Assembly (NCBI RefSeq): GCF_002188635.1
Contig: NZ_NINX01000041.1
Span: 91,503-155,502 of the forward strand
Reading direction: 5' to 3'
Origin: Pigmentiphaga sp. NML030171
Lineage (GTDB): Bacteria > Pseudomonadota > Gammaproteobacteria > Burkholderiales > Burkholderiaceae_B
Length of the DNA stretch: 64,000 bases
Part shown: piece by piece, positions 1 to 7,787 of the stretch
Layout: every line of letters begins with the position of its first letter
How positions within the stretch are numbered: position 1 is the stretch's first letter
Program-made: the position numbers and the translations under genes
Notes under the pieces: generated by a model
What the model saw: only the letters and a program-made list of their open reading frames with translations
Told to the model about the DNA's origin: nothing
Databases searched by the model: none

Positions 1-71
1 GGTCCTGCCTGCAACTGGCGCGGCAGGCGCCGGCCACGCGCCTGGGCGAACTTGCGGCGATACAACCATGA
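1..71 (+). CDS. xdhA: Xanthine dehydrogenase small subunit, C-terminal fragment (partial)
   Basis: Only the last 22 codons are in the window. The frame reads to a TGA at 69-71 and ends in the residues LGELAAIQP. The stop overlaps the start of the next gene by four bases (ATGA), the usual sign of translational coupling in xdhABC operons. The identity rests on position: a gene directly upstream of and coupled to xdhB is normally xdhA, the FAD and [2Fe-2S] subunit. The fragment carries no diagnostic motif of its own. Confidence 0.7.
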   Translation, partial: SCLQLARQAPATRLGELAAIQP

Positions 72-2392
72 ACGCACCCGATCATCCCGGCATCCTGAAC
101 ATCGAGGCCGAGCCGCAGGCCTGCGGCGTCGCCGCGCCGCACGAGGCGGCGCACCTGCACGTCAGCGGCCGCGCGCTGTACGTGGATGACGTGCCCGAGC
201 CGCGCGGCACCCTGTTCGTCGCCCCCGTGCTGTCCAAGGTCGCGCACGGGCGGCTGATGAACGTAGACGCCTCGGCCGCCCTGGCGATGCCCGGCGTGCG
301 CCGCGTCGTGACTGCCGCCGACCTGCCCGCGGCCAACGTGGTGGGCGCGGGACACGACGAACCCATCCTGCCCGCGGACCTGATCGAATACCTGGGCCAG
401 CCGGTGGCGCTGGTCATCGCCACGGGCGCCAAGGCGGCGCGCGTGGCCGCGCGAGCGGTACGGATGGAGGTCGAGCCGCTGCCGGCCATCCTGACGATAG
501 CCCAGGCGCTGGAAGCCGAGTCCTGGGTGCTGCCTCCCGTGCACCTGGTCGAGGGCGACGTCGAGGCTGCGATGGCCGCCGCGCCGCACCGGCTGCACGG
601 CGAGTTCGCGGTGGGCGGACAGGAGCAGTTCTACCTGGAAGGGCAGATCGCGCTGGCCATGCCGGGCGAGGACGGCACGATGAAGGTGCTGTCGTCGACC
701 CAGCATCCGGGCGAGGTACAGCACTGGGTGGCCGACGCACTGGGCGTGCCGGCCCATTCGGTGCAGGTCGAATGCCGCCGCATGGGAGGCGGATTCGGCG
801 GCAAGGAAACCCAGGCCGGCCACATCGCGGTGTGGGCGGCGGTGGCGGCGCGCATCGCCGGCGCGCCGTGCAAGATGCGGCTCGACCGCGACGATGACTT
901 CCTGATCACCGGCAAGCGCCATCCCTTCCTCGGACGCTGGACGGTGGGCTTCGACGGCCAGGGGCGCGTCCTGGCCATCGACCTGACGCAGGCGGCGGCC
1001 TGCGGCTTCTCGGCCGACCTGTCGGGGCCGATCGCCGACCGGGCCATCTTCCATGCCGACAACGCCTACTACCTGCCGGCCGCCGCCATCCACAGCTATC
1101 GCTGCAAGACCCATACCCAGTCCCATACGGCGTTCCGCGGCTTCGGCGGCCCGCAGGGCGTGGGCATGATCGAGGCCGCCCTGGACGACATCGCGCGCCA
1201 TCTCGGCCTGGACCCGCTGGCCGTGCGCCGGATCAACCTGTACGGCGATGCGCCGCGTGACCGCACGCCCTACGGCATGCGGGTCACCGACAACATCCTG
1301 CCCGAACTGATCGAGCGGCTGGCGGCCGATTGCGGCTACGCCAGGCGGCGCGAGGCCATCGCGCGCTGGAATGCCGCCAGCCCGGTGATCAAGCGCGGCC
1401 TGGCCCTGACGCCCGTGAAATTCGGCATCTCGTTCACGGCCACGATGTTCAATCAGGCCGGCGCGCTGGTGAACGTCTATACCGACGGCTCCGTCACGGT
1501 GAACCACGGCGGGACCGAGATGGGGCAGGGGCTGCATACCAAGGTGTGCCAGGTCGTGGCCGATACCCTGGGCGTGCCGCTGGCGTGGGTGCGGATCACC
1601 GCCACCGACACTGGCCGGGTGCCCAATGCCTCGGCCACCGCCGCCTCCAGCGGCACCGACCTGAACGGCAGGGCGGCCGAGTTCGCCGCGCGCGAAGTGC
1701 GCGACCGCCTGCGCGCCCATGTGGCCGGCACGCGCGGCCTGGACGTGGGCCAGGTATCGATACGCGGCGGCAAGGTGCTCGTGCCGGGCGCCGAGCTGGA
1801 TTTCGCGGCCGTGGCCAAGGCGGCCTACGCCGCCCGCGTGTCGCTGTGGTCGGACGGCTACTACGCTACGCCCAAGATCCACTACGATCACAAGACCATG
1901 CGCGGCCGTCCGTTCTACTACTTCGCCTACGGCGCGGCGGCCACCGAGGTCGCGGTCGACACCCTGACCGGCGAGACGCGCGTGCTGCGCGTGGATATCC
2001 TGCACGACGTGGGCCGCTCCATCAACCCGGCGATCGACCTCGGCCAGATCGAAGGCGGGTTCGTGCAGGGCGTGGGCTGGCTGACTTCGGAGGAACTGGT
2101 CTGGAAGCCGGACGGCGCGCTGGCCACGCATGCGCCCTCCACCTACAAGATCCCGACTTCGGGCGACGTGCCCGCCGACTTCCATGTCGAACTCTGGCCC
2201 GAGCCCAACCGCGAGGACAATGTCTACGGCTCCAAGGCCGTGGGCGAGCCGCCTTTCATGCTGGGCTTCGCCGCCTTCTTCGCCATACGCGACGCGGTGG
2301 CGGCGGCCCGGCGGGAACAGGGGCGTGGTCCGCTCGTGCCCCTGTCGGCGCCCGCCACGCCCGAGGCCGTGCTGCGGGCCGTGGAGCAATGA
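68..2392 (+). CDS. xdhB: Xanthine dehydrogenase, molybdopterin-binding (large) subunit
   Basis: Catalytic subunit that hydroxylates hypoxanthine to xanthine and xanthine to urate in the cytoplasm using molybdenum cofactor. It is 774 residues, normal for bacterial XdhB. Visible motifs are GGGFGGKE near residue 240, which contacts the cofactor, FRGFGGPQG near 357, and VGEPP, whose Glu (residue 727) is the expected catalytic base. The ATG overlaps the xdhA stop by four bases, and its own TGA overlaps the xdhC ATG in the same way, so the three genes form one coupled operon. Cofactor genes moeA, moaD and moaE lie at the far right of the window. Confidence 0.95.
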   Translation: MNAPDHPGILNIEAEPQACGVAAPHEAAHLHVSGRALYVDDVPEPRGTLFVAPVLSKVAHGRLMNVDASAALAMPGVRRVVTAADLPAANVVGAGHDEPILPADLIEYLGQPVALVIATGAKAARVAARAVRMEVEPLPAILTIAQALEAESWVLPPVHLVEGDVEAAMAAAPHRLHGEFAVGGQEQFYLEGQIALAMPGEDGTMKVLSSTQHPGEVQHWVADALGVPAHSVQVECRRMGGGFGGKETQAGHIAVWAAVAARIAGAPCKMRLDRDDDFLITGKRHPFLGRWTVGFDGQGRVLAIDLTQAAACGFSADLSGPIADRAIFHADNAYYLPAAAIHSYRCKTHTQSHTAFRGFGGPQGVGMIEAALDDIARHLGLDPLAVRRINLYGDAPRDRTPYGMRVTDNILPELIERLAADCGYARRREAIARWNAASPVIKRGLALTPVKFGISFTATMFNQAGALVNVYTDGSVTVNHGGTEMGQGLHTKVCQVVADTLGVPLAWVRITATDTGRVPNASATAASSGTDLNGRAAEFAAREVRDRLRAHVAGTRGLDVGQVSIRGGKVLVPGAELDFAAVAKAAYAARVSLWSDGYYATPKIHYDHKTMRGRPFYYFAYGAAATEVAVDTLTGETRVLRVDILHDVGRSINPAIDLGQIEGGFVQGVGWLTSEELVWKPDGALATHAPSTYKIPTSGDVPADFHVELWPEPNREDNVYGSKAVGEPPFMLGFAAFFAIRDAVAAARREQGRGPLVPLSAPATPEAVLRAVEQ

Positions 2393-3231
2393 CTCCCGCC
2401 GCGCTGCTGCCCCAGGGGCTGGCCGACTTCGCCCGCGCGGCGCGCGGCCGGTCGGTGTGCCTGGTCCGCGTGCTGGAGGCGCGCGGCAGCGTTCCGCGCG
2501 GCACCGACGCGGCGCTGCTGGTCGGCGCCGAAGACTTCGCCGGCACCATAGGCGGCGGCCACCTGGAATACGAGGCCATCGCGCATGCGCGGTCGCTGCT
2601 GCGGGAGGCCGAGGAGGGCTCCGTGGCCGCGCGCACGCGCCGCTTCGCGCTCGGTCCCTCGCTGGGCCAATGCTGCGGCGGCAGCGTCGACCTGCGCTTC
2701 TCGGTGCTGGCGGACGCTGGCGATGTCCTGCCGCTGCTGCAAGGGCTGGAGGCACGGCCGCACCAGCTCTGGCTGTATGGAGCCGGACACGTGGCGCGGG
2801 CGCTGGTGCACGTGATGCTGCCGCTGCCGTTCCGGATCCGGTGGCTGGATACCCGCGAGAACGTCTTTCCCCTGCCGCTGCCAGGACAGGTCGAAACCGT
2901 GCATGCCGACGACCTCGCGGCCGAGGTCGCCGATGCCGCGCCCGGCGCCATGCACCTGGTCATGACCCACAGCCACGCGCTGGACTTCGACATCGTGCGC
3001 GCGGTGCTCGCGCGCGGCGATGCCGCTTATTGCGGGCTGATCGGCTCGGCCACCAAGCGCGTGACCTTCGAGCGGCGCCTGCGCGCGCGGGGCATGGCCG
3101 AGGCAAGCATCGAATCGCTGGTGTGTCCGGTCGGGCTGCCGGCGGTCGAGGGCAAGCTGCCGGGCATCATCGCGGTCTCGGTGGCGGCGCAACTGCTGCT
3201 GGCCGCCCAGGCGGCGGAGGTGCGGGCTTGA
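2389..3231 (+). CDS. xdhC: Xanthine dehydrogenase accessory protein XdhC
   Basis: Maturation factor that binds molybdenum cofactor, promotes its sulfuration and hands it to XdhB. The protein is 280 residues. The start is the ATG at 2389, which overlaps the xdhB stop in ATGA; a longer reading of this frame runs back through xdhB and is not real. The N-terminal CoxI-type part contains GGGHLEYEA and the cysteine-rich LGQCCGG. The C-terminal half has a Rossmann-like YGAGHVARAL and the closing IGSATKR and PAVEGKLPGIIA stretches typical of XdhC. The stop is five bases from the convergent marR stop. Confidence 0.92.
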   Translation: MTPAALLPQGLADFARAARGRSVCLVRVLEARGSVPRGTDAALLVGAEDFAGTIGGGHLEYEAIAHARSLLREAEEGSVAARTRRFALGPSLGQCCGGSVDLRFSVLADAGDVLPLLQGLEARPHQLWLYGAGHVARALVHVMLPLPFRIRWLDTRENVFPLPLPGQVETVHADDLAAEVADAAPGAMHLVMTHSHALDFDIVRAVLARGDAAYCGLIGSATKRVTFERRLRARGMAEASIESLVCPVGLPAVEGKLPGIIAVSVAAQLLLAAQAAEVRA

Positions 3232-3235
3232 GGCC

Positions 3236-3802
3236 CTAGTCGCCCGCCTCGATGGCGAACAGCAGCGTGCCCAGCATGGCGGCCAGCTTGTCCGCCTCCT
3301 GGCGGCCGAGGGGCCGCAGCAGTTCCGCCATCGCCTCGAAGTGGCGGGCGATGGCCTCGTCGGCCAGCGCCTTGCCTTCGGGCGTGAGCCGCACGATCAC
3401 GCCGCGGCGATCGTTGGGGTCCGGTTCGCGCACCACCAGGCCGCGCTCCTGTACGCGGTCGATGCGGTTGGTGACGGCGCCCGAGGTCAGCAGCGACACC
3501 TTGATCAGGTCCGAAGGCTTGAGCGCGTATTCCGGGCCGCAGCGGCGCAGGGTGACGATCAGGCTGAAGGTCTCCCAGCTCAGCCCCATGGGCGCCAGCC
3601 ATTCCTCGGCATGCCGCACCATGTGCGTGGACAGGCGCGACAGGCGGCCGATGATGCCCAGTGGCCAGGGATCGAGATCGGGGCGTTCGCGCTTCCAGTC
3701 GTCCAGCAGTTGCTGGACGGAGTCGCGCCGCGGAGGAGGGGGGGACGCAGGGGGCAAGGGACTGATTCTCGACGCCGTTTCGATTGCGTCGAACTCTATC
3801 AC
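3236..3802 (-). CDS. MarR-family transcriptional regulator
   Basis: Predicted dimeric winged-helix repressor of 188 residues, a little longer than the usual MarR length because of a proline-rich N-terminal tail (residues 14-26). The MarR core is clear: the helix-turn-helix around ALKPSDLIKVSLLTSGAVTNRIDR and the wing DPNDRRGVIVRLTPEG. It is the last gene of a minus-strand group (ridA-like, Bug protein, NMT1-like protein, marR) with a 16-base gap after the NMT1-like gene. It probably controls this group and the divergent aldehyde dehydrogenase through the palindrome at 6175-6191; that link is inference. The ligand is unknown. Confidence 0.9.
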   Translation of the reverse strand: MIEFDAIETASRISPLPPASPPPPRRDSVQQLLDDWKRERPDLDPWPLGIIGRLSRLSTHMVRHAEEWLAPMGLSWETFSLIVTLRRCGPEYALKPSDLIKVSLLTSGAVTNRIDRVQERGLVVREPDPNDRRGVIVRLTPEGKALADEAIARHFEAMAELLRPLGRQEADKLAAMLGTLLFAIEAGD

Positions 3803-3818
3803 GAGCCGCGCGGCCGGT

Positions 3819-4733
3819 TCACGCCGGCGGCAGGTAGCTCAGGTCCACATAGCGGGCGGGGTCGCTTAGCGCCGCGGCCTGGCCAGCGTGGCGGTTGCGC
3901 AGCGCCAGCACGGTGGCGATGCCGGTCATGCTGGGCCGCAGATCGCGGATGAGGCCGGTGGCGGGGGCCAGCAACACGTCCAGGGCGCGCTCGCTCAGGG
4001 TCGGATCGAGGCCGGGCGCGTGCCTGCGCAGCAGGGCGGCGGCGCGCGGGCCCGCGTCCGGCCTGGTCAGCCAGTCCAGCGAGGCGCGGTAGGCGCGCGT
4101 GAATGCCCGGAGCGTTTCGCCCGACGTGGCCGCCCAGGCGCGTTGGCAGAAGGCGGCCGATCCCATGTAGTCGTCCAGCCAGTGCGCGCCCGGCAGGATA
4201 CGGCAGCCGGCTTCCTGCGCCAGCAATTCGTACGGGGTGCGCAGCAGCGTGGCCGCATGCCGGCCCGCCAGCAATGCCGCGTGGCGCTGGCTGGTGCCGC
4301 CGGCGGGCACGATCTCGACCTCGCCGGGCAAGATGCCGTGCGTGGCCAGCAGTTCGCGCAGCACGAAGGCGAATCCGGTGGAAAGGGCGTCCACCGACAA
4401 GGTATGGCCGCGCAGCTCGTCGTAGCTTCGGATGCCGGGCCCGGCGACCAGGCTCAGAAAGCCCCGGTCGCCGCCCAGGAAGGCCACCAGGTCGGGGCGG
4501 GTGCCGGGGATGCGGGCATGGCCCTCCTGGTAGGCCACGAGATTGTCGATGCCGGCGATGGCGACCTGGACTTCGTCGCGCAGCAGGCGCTCGACCAGTT
4601 CGGCCGAACCGCCGACATAACGCAGTTCGATGGGCACCCCATGGCTTGCGAAGAAGCCCTGGTCGATGCCGGCCCACAGGGGCAGGTTCCATCCGCCGTC
4701 GAACACGGCCACGCGCAGGGTATCGATCGCCAT
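3819..4733 (-). CDS. NMT1/THI5-like ABC substrate-binding-type protein without a visible signal peptide
   Basis: 304 residues with the fold signature of nitrate/sulfonate/taurine-type binding proteins: an N-terminal strand (LRVAVFDGG), then AGIDQGFF, GSAELVERLL and AGIDNLVAYQEG. The expected N-terminal secretion signal is absent. The protein starts MAIDTLRVAV with the first beta strand immediately at the ATG, only seven bases after the Bug gene stop. It may therefore act in the cytoplasm, as an enzyme or ligand sensor related to the THI5/NMT1 fold, or the true start may lie further upstream inside the Bug gene. No permease or ATPase is adjacent. The substrate is not identifiable. Confidence 0.75.
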   Translation of the reverse strand: MAIDTLRVAVFDGGWNLPLWAGIDQGFFASHGVPIELRYVGGSAELVERLLRDEVQVAIAGIDNLVAYQEGHARIPGTRPDLVAFLGGDRGFLSLVAGPGIRSYDELRGHTLSVDALSTGFAFVLRELLATHGILPGEVEIVPAGGTSQRHAALLAGRHAATLLRTPYELLAQEAGCRILPGAHWLDDYMGSAAFCQRAWAATSGETLRAFTRAYRASLDWLTRPDAGPRAAALLRRHAPGLDPTLSERALDVLLAPATGLIRDLRPSMTGIATVLALRNRHAGQAAALSDPARYVDLSYLPPA

Positions 4734-4740
4734 GGCGGCC

Positions 4741-5700
4741 TCAGTTGACGGCGGCGCCGGAGGCGCGTACTACCGGCCCCCAGCGGTCGATCTCGCTGCG
4801 TATCAGGCGCGCGAACTCCTCGGGCGTGCCGCCCAGGATTTCCATGCCCTGGCCCTCGAGTTTCTCGCGCACCGACGGCTCGCGCAGGGTTTCCTGCAAC
4901 GCGCGGTTGAGCTGGTCGACCACGGGCTGCGGCGTGCCCGCCGGCGCCACGAGACCGAACCAGGCCGAGACGTCGAAGCCCGGCAGGCCTTGTTCGGCGA
5001 TGGAGGGAACGTCAGGCAGGCTGGCCAGCCGCCGGGCCGAGGTCAGGCCCAGCGCGCGCAATTGGCCGGCCTGGATCTGGCCGGCGGCGACGGGAACGCT
5101 CAGAAAGGTCATGGCCACGTCGCCCGCCAGCACCGCGTTCATGCTTTGTGGCGCGCTCTTGTAGGGCACGTGCATCAGCTTGATGCCGGCCCGCGACGCG
5201 AACATTTCGCCCGCCAGGTGCTGCGAGGTGCCGCTGCCGCCGGACGAGTACGCCAGGTCCGGTGTCTTGCGGGCCGCGGCGAGAAGATCGGGAATGGAGC
5301 GTATGGGCGACCTGGCCGCCACCACCAGCACGTTGGGATTGGAGGCCACCGTGCCGATGGGCTTGAAGTCCTTGACGGGATCGAAGGGCATGCGGGCATA
5401 CAGCCAGGGGTTGATGCCGTGCGTGCTGATCGAGGCCAGCAGCAGCGTATGGCCGTCGGCGGGCGCCTTGGCGACCAGTTCGCCGGCGATGTTGCCGCCC
5501 GCGCCCGGCCGGTTGTCGACGACGACGGTGTGTCCCAGGCGGCGGGACAGATCCACGCCGATGATGCGGGACAGGATGTCGGCCGAGGAGCCGGGGCCGC
5601 TGGTGACGACCAGCGTGACGTTCCTGCTGGGATAGGTGTCCGCGTGAGCGGCGAGGCAAAGCGAGCTGATGCAGAAAGCGAGCAAGGCGCGGCGTGGCAT
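4741..5700 (-). CDS. Bug/TctC-family periplasmic solute-binding protein
   Basis: 319-residue Bug-type extracytoplasmic receptor. It begins with a secretion signal (MPRRALLAFC to about AHA, cleavage near residue 20), followed by YPSRNVTLVV and VDNRPGAGGNIAGE, the standard Bug ligand-loop motifs. Later come HVPYKSAPQSMNAVLAGDV and GLVAPAGTP. These proteins bind carboxylated solutes for TctAB-type carriers, but no tctA or tctB is nearby, as is common for the expanded Bug family of Bordetella relatives. It sits in the MarR-linked minus-strand group, 36 bases downstream of the ridA-like gene. Confidence 0.92.
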   Translation of the reverse strand: MPRRALLAFCISSLCLAAHADTYPSRNVTLVVTSGPGSSADILSRIIGVDLSRRLGHTVVVDNRPGAGGNIAGELVAKAPADGHTLLLASISTHGINPWLYARMPFDPVKDFKPIGTVASNPNVLVVAARSPIRSIPDLLAAARKTPDLAYSSGGSGTSQHLAGEMFASRAGIKLMHVPYKSAPQSMNAVLAGDVAMTFLSVPVAAGQIQAGQLRALGLTSARRLASLPDVPSIAEQGLPGFDVSAWFGLVAPAGTPQPVVDQLNRALQETLREPSVREKLEGQGMEILGGTPEEFARLIRSEIDRWGPVVRASGAAVN

Positions 5701-5736
5701 GGAAGTCTCCTGGGTGGCGCAGGGGCGGGAGGGGGA

Positions 5737-6132
5737 TCAGACCACGGCAATGGCCTGGATTTCGACCACGATGCCCGGACGGGCGAAATGCGACACCGTG
5801 ATCAGGGTACTGGCGGGAAAGCCGGTGCTGCCGAGCAGCTCGGCGCGGATGTCGACGAAGCGGTCGCCGTGCCGGGGATCGTCGATGAACACGGTCATCC
5901 AGACCAGGTTGCGCAGGTCCGCGTCGCAGCGGGCCAGGGTTCCCTGGATCAGCGAGAAGCAGGCCCGCACCTGGGCTTCGAACTGGCCGGAGATGTCGCG
6001 GCCCTGCGCGTCCTCGGTGGTGGTCTGCCCCGCCAGCCAGATGGTGCGGCCGCCTTCCGAGACGACGGCGGGCGAAAAGGCGCGTTGCTGCTGGTAAGGG
6101 GTGCCTTCTAGGCGGGTGATCCTGGCTTGCAC
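5737..6132 (-). CDS. RidA/YjgF/YER057c-family protein
   Basis: 131-residue member of the Rid family of small trimeric enamine/imine deaminases. Family features are AFSPAVVSEGGRTIWLAGQT, NLVWMTVFIDD, the PASTLITVSH stretch near the C-terminus and the closing VVEIQAIAVV. It is first in the minus-strand group, so the promoter is in the 170-base gap to the aldehyde dehydrogenase. Rid proteins in catabolic clusters often hydrolyse an imine made in the pathway, so it hints at an amino-group-containing substrate; this is inference. Confidence 0.88.
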   Translation of the reverse strand: MQARITRLEGTPYQQQRAFSPAVVSEGGRTIWLAGQTTTEDAQGRDISGQFEAQVRACFSLIQGTLARCDADLRNLVWMTVFIDDPRHGDRFVDIRAELLGSTGFPASTLITVSHFARPGIVVEIQAIAVV

Positions 6133-6167
6133 GATGCATGTCCTGTGGAAGGGTGGAACGTGCAGTT

Positions 6168-6195
6168 ATCTTATCATTAAGAATCTTAATGTAAA
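6168..6195 (-). promoter_or_regulatory. Promoter of the ridA-Bug-NMT1-marR group with an embedded operator
   Basis: On the minus strand a -35 TTTACA (6190-6195) and a -10 TAAGAT (6168-6173) stand 16 bases apart. The spacer is filled by the palindrome CATTAAGAATCTTAATG (6175-6191), whose eight-base arms are perfect around one central base. A repressor bound there would block this promoter and probably a divergent one for the aldehyde dehydrogenase. The local MarR protein is the obvious candidate. The boxes and palindrome are visible; regulator and activity are inferred. Confidence 0.6.
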
Positions 6196-6302
6196 GATAT
6201 TTATGGCGCGTCGGACATTGCGCTTTATGCTTTGAAGGTACGCCTGCGTCCATCGGCGCAGGACGGCGGTATTGCCGCGACACGCAAAAGGAACCCATCG
6301 AG

Positions 6303-7754
6303 ATGGCACAGGCTACGACGTATACGGATACCCAGCTCTTCATCGACGGCAAGTGGAGGGATGCCGCCGATGGCAAGACCCTTGCCGTGGTCAACCCCGC
6401 GACCGGCAGGGAAATCGGCCGCGTGGCCCACGCCAGCCGGGCCGACCTGGAGCAGGCCGTCGAGGCGGCGCAGCGCGGCTTCGCCACCTGGAACGGCATG
6501 ACCGCCGCCAAGCGCAGCGAGATCATGCGCAAGGCCGCCGGGCTGATGCGCGAGCGCGCGGGCGAGATCGCGCCGCTGATGACCCAGGAGAACGGCAAGC
6601 CGCTGGCCGAAGCCAAGGGCGAGACGCTAGCTGCCGCCGACATCATCGAGTGGTTCGCCGAGGAGGGCTTCCGGGTGTACGGCCGCATCGTGCCCTCGCG
6701 CGGCAGCCTGGCGCAGCGCCAGATGGTGCTCAAGGACCCGGTCGGGCCGGTGGCGGCGTTCACGCCGTGGAACTTCCCGATCAACCAGGTGGTGCGCAAG
6801 CTGGCGCCGGCACTGGCCGCGGGCTGCTCGGTGGTGGTCAAGGCGCCCGAGGAAACCCCCGCCGCGCCGGCCGCCTTGATCCGCGCCTTCCAGGATGCCG
6901 GCCTGCCGCCTGGCGTCCTGGGGCTGGTGTATGGCGACCCGGCCGAGATCTCGGGTTTCCTGATCCCGCATCCGGCCATCCGCAAGATCACGTTCACGGG
7001 TTCGACCGCGGTCGGCAAGCAGCTCGCCGGGCTGGCGGGCCAGCACATGAAGCGCGTGACCATGGAGCTGGGCGGCCATGCGCCGGTCATCGTCTGCGAG
7101 GACGCGGACGTCGCCCTGGCGGTGAAGTCCGCGGGCGGCGCCAAGTTCCGCAATGCCGGCCAGGTCTGCATCTCGCCGACGCGTTTCCTGGTCCATGAAA
7201 GCGTGCGCGCCGAATTTGCCGCCGAGCTGGCGAAGTGGGCGAAGGGCCTGCGCGTCGCCGACGGCCTGGCCGAGGGCACGCAGATGGGTCCCTTGGCCAA
7301 TCCCCGCCGCCTGGTCGCCATGTCCGGCTTCCTGGACGACGCGGTCCAGAGGGGCGCCCAGGTGCTGGCCGGCGGCAAGCGCATCGGCGAAGTCGGCAAT
7401 TTCTGGGAGCCGACCGTCCTGGCCGACGTGCCGCTCGATGCCCGCATCTTCAACGACGAACCCTTCGGCCCTGTTGCCGCCATCCGCTCCTTCAACACGC
7501 TGGACGAGGCGATTGCCGAAGCCAACCGGCTGTCGTACGGCCTGGCCGGCTACGCTTTCACGAGCTCGCTGAAGAACGCCGACCTGATTGCCCGCAAGGT
7601 CGAGGTCGGCATGCTGTTCGTCAACATGCCGGCCGTTCCGACGGCCGAGATGCCGTTCGGCGGGATCAAGGATTCGGGCTTCGGCTCCGAAGGCGGTCCG
7701 GAAGCGGTCGAGGCGTACCTGAACACGCGCGCCGTCAGCGTGATGAACGTCTAG
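6303..7754 (+). CDS. NAD(P)-dependent aldehyde dehydrogenase, succinate-semialdehyde dehydrogenase type
   Basis: 483 residues, the normal ALDH length, oxidising an aldehyde to the acid. The catalytic Cys is residue 289 in [10 protein letters not shown] and the general-base Glu is residue 255 in [30 protein letters not shown] and [10 protein letters not shown] mark the coenzyme site. The overall sequence resembles the GabD/SSADH branch, but relatives of this branch use other semialdehydes, so the substrate is open. It is transcribed away from the RidA/Bug/MarR group across a shared regulatory gap, which suggests that it handles the aldehyde produced in that pathway. Confidence 0.9.
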   Translation: MAQATTYTDTQLFIDGKWRDAADGKTLAVVNPATGREIGRVAHASRADLEQAVEAAQRGFATWNGMTAAKRSEIMRKAAGLMRERAGEIAPLMTQENGKPLAEAKGETLAAADIIEWFAEEGFRVYGRIVPSRGSLAQRQMVLKDPVGPVAAFTPWNFPINQVVRKLAPALAAGCSVVVKAPEETPAAPAALIRAFQDAGLPPGVLGLVYGDPAEISGFLIPHPAIRKITFTGSTAVGKQLAGLAGQHMKRVTMELGGHAPVIVCEDADVALAVKSAGGAKFRNAGQVCISPTRFLVHESVRAEFAAELAKWAKGLRVADGLAEGTQMGPLANPRRLVAMSGFLDDAVQRGAQVLAGGKRIGEVGNFWEPTVLADVPLDARIFNDEPFGPVAAIRSFNTLDEAIAEANRLSYGLAGYAFTSSLKNADLIARKVEVGMLFVNMPAVPTAEMPFGGIKDSGFGSEGGPEAVEAYLNTRAVSVMNV

Positions 7755-7767
7755 GGCCGTTCCGTTC

Positions 7768-7787
7768 AGGCGTCCGCGCGGACGCCT
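7768..7787. terminator. 20-base perfect palindrome between convergent genes
   Basis: AGGCGTCCGCGCGGACGCCT is a perfect palindrome between the aldehyde dehydrogenase stop and the convergent ABC-F gene, whose stop it touches. It has no T run on either strand, so it could be a transcription boundary helped by Rho or an mRNA 3'-end stabiliser. Confidence 0.4.

Noticed and set aside
5012..7525. 837-codon minus-strand frame across the aldehyde dehydrogenase and Bug regions
   Set aside because: Shadow of genes on both strands; no domain is recognisable along it.
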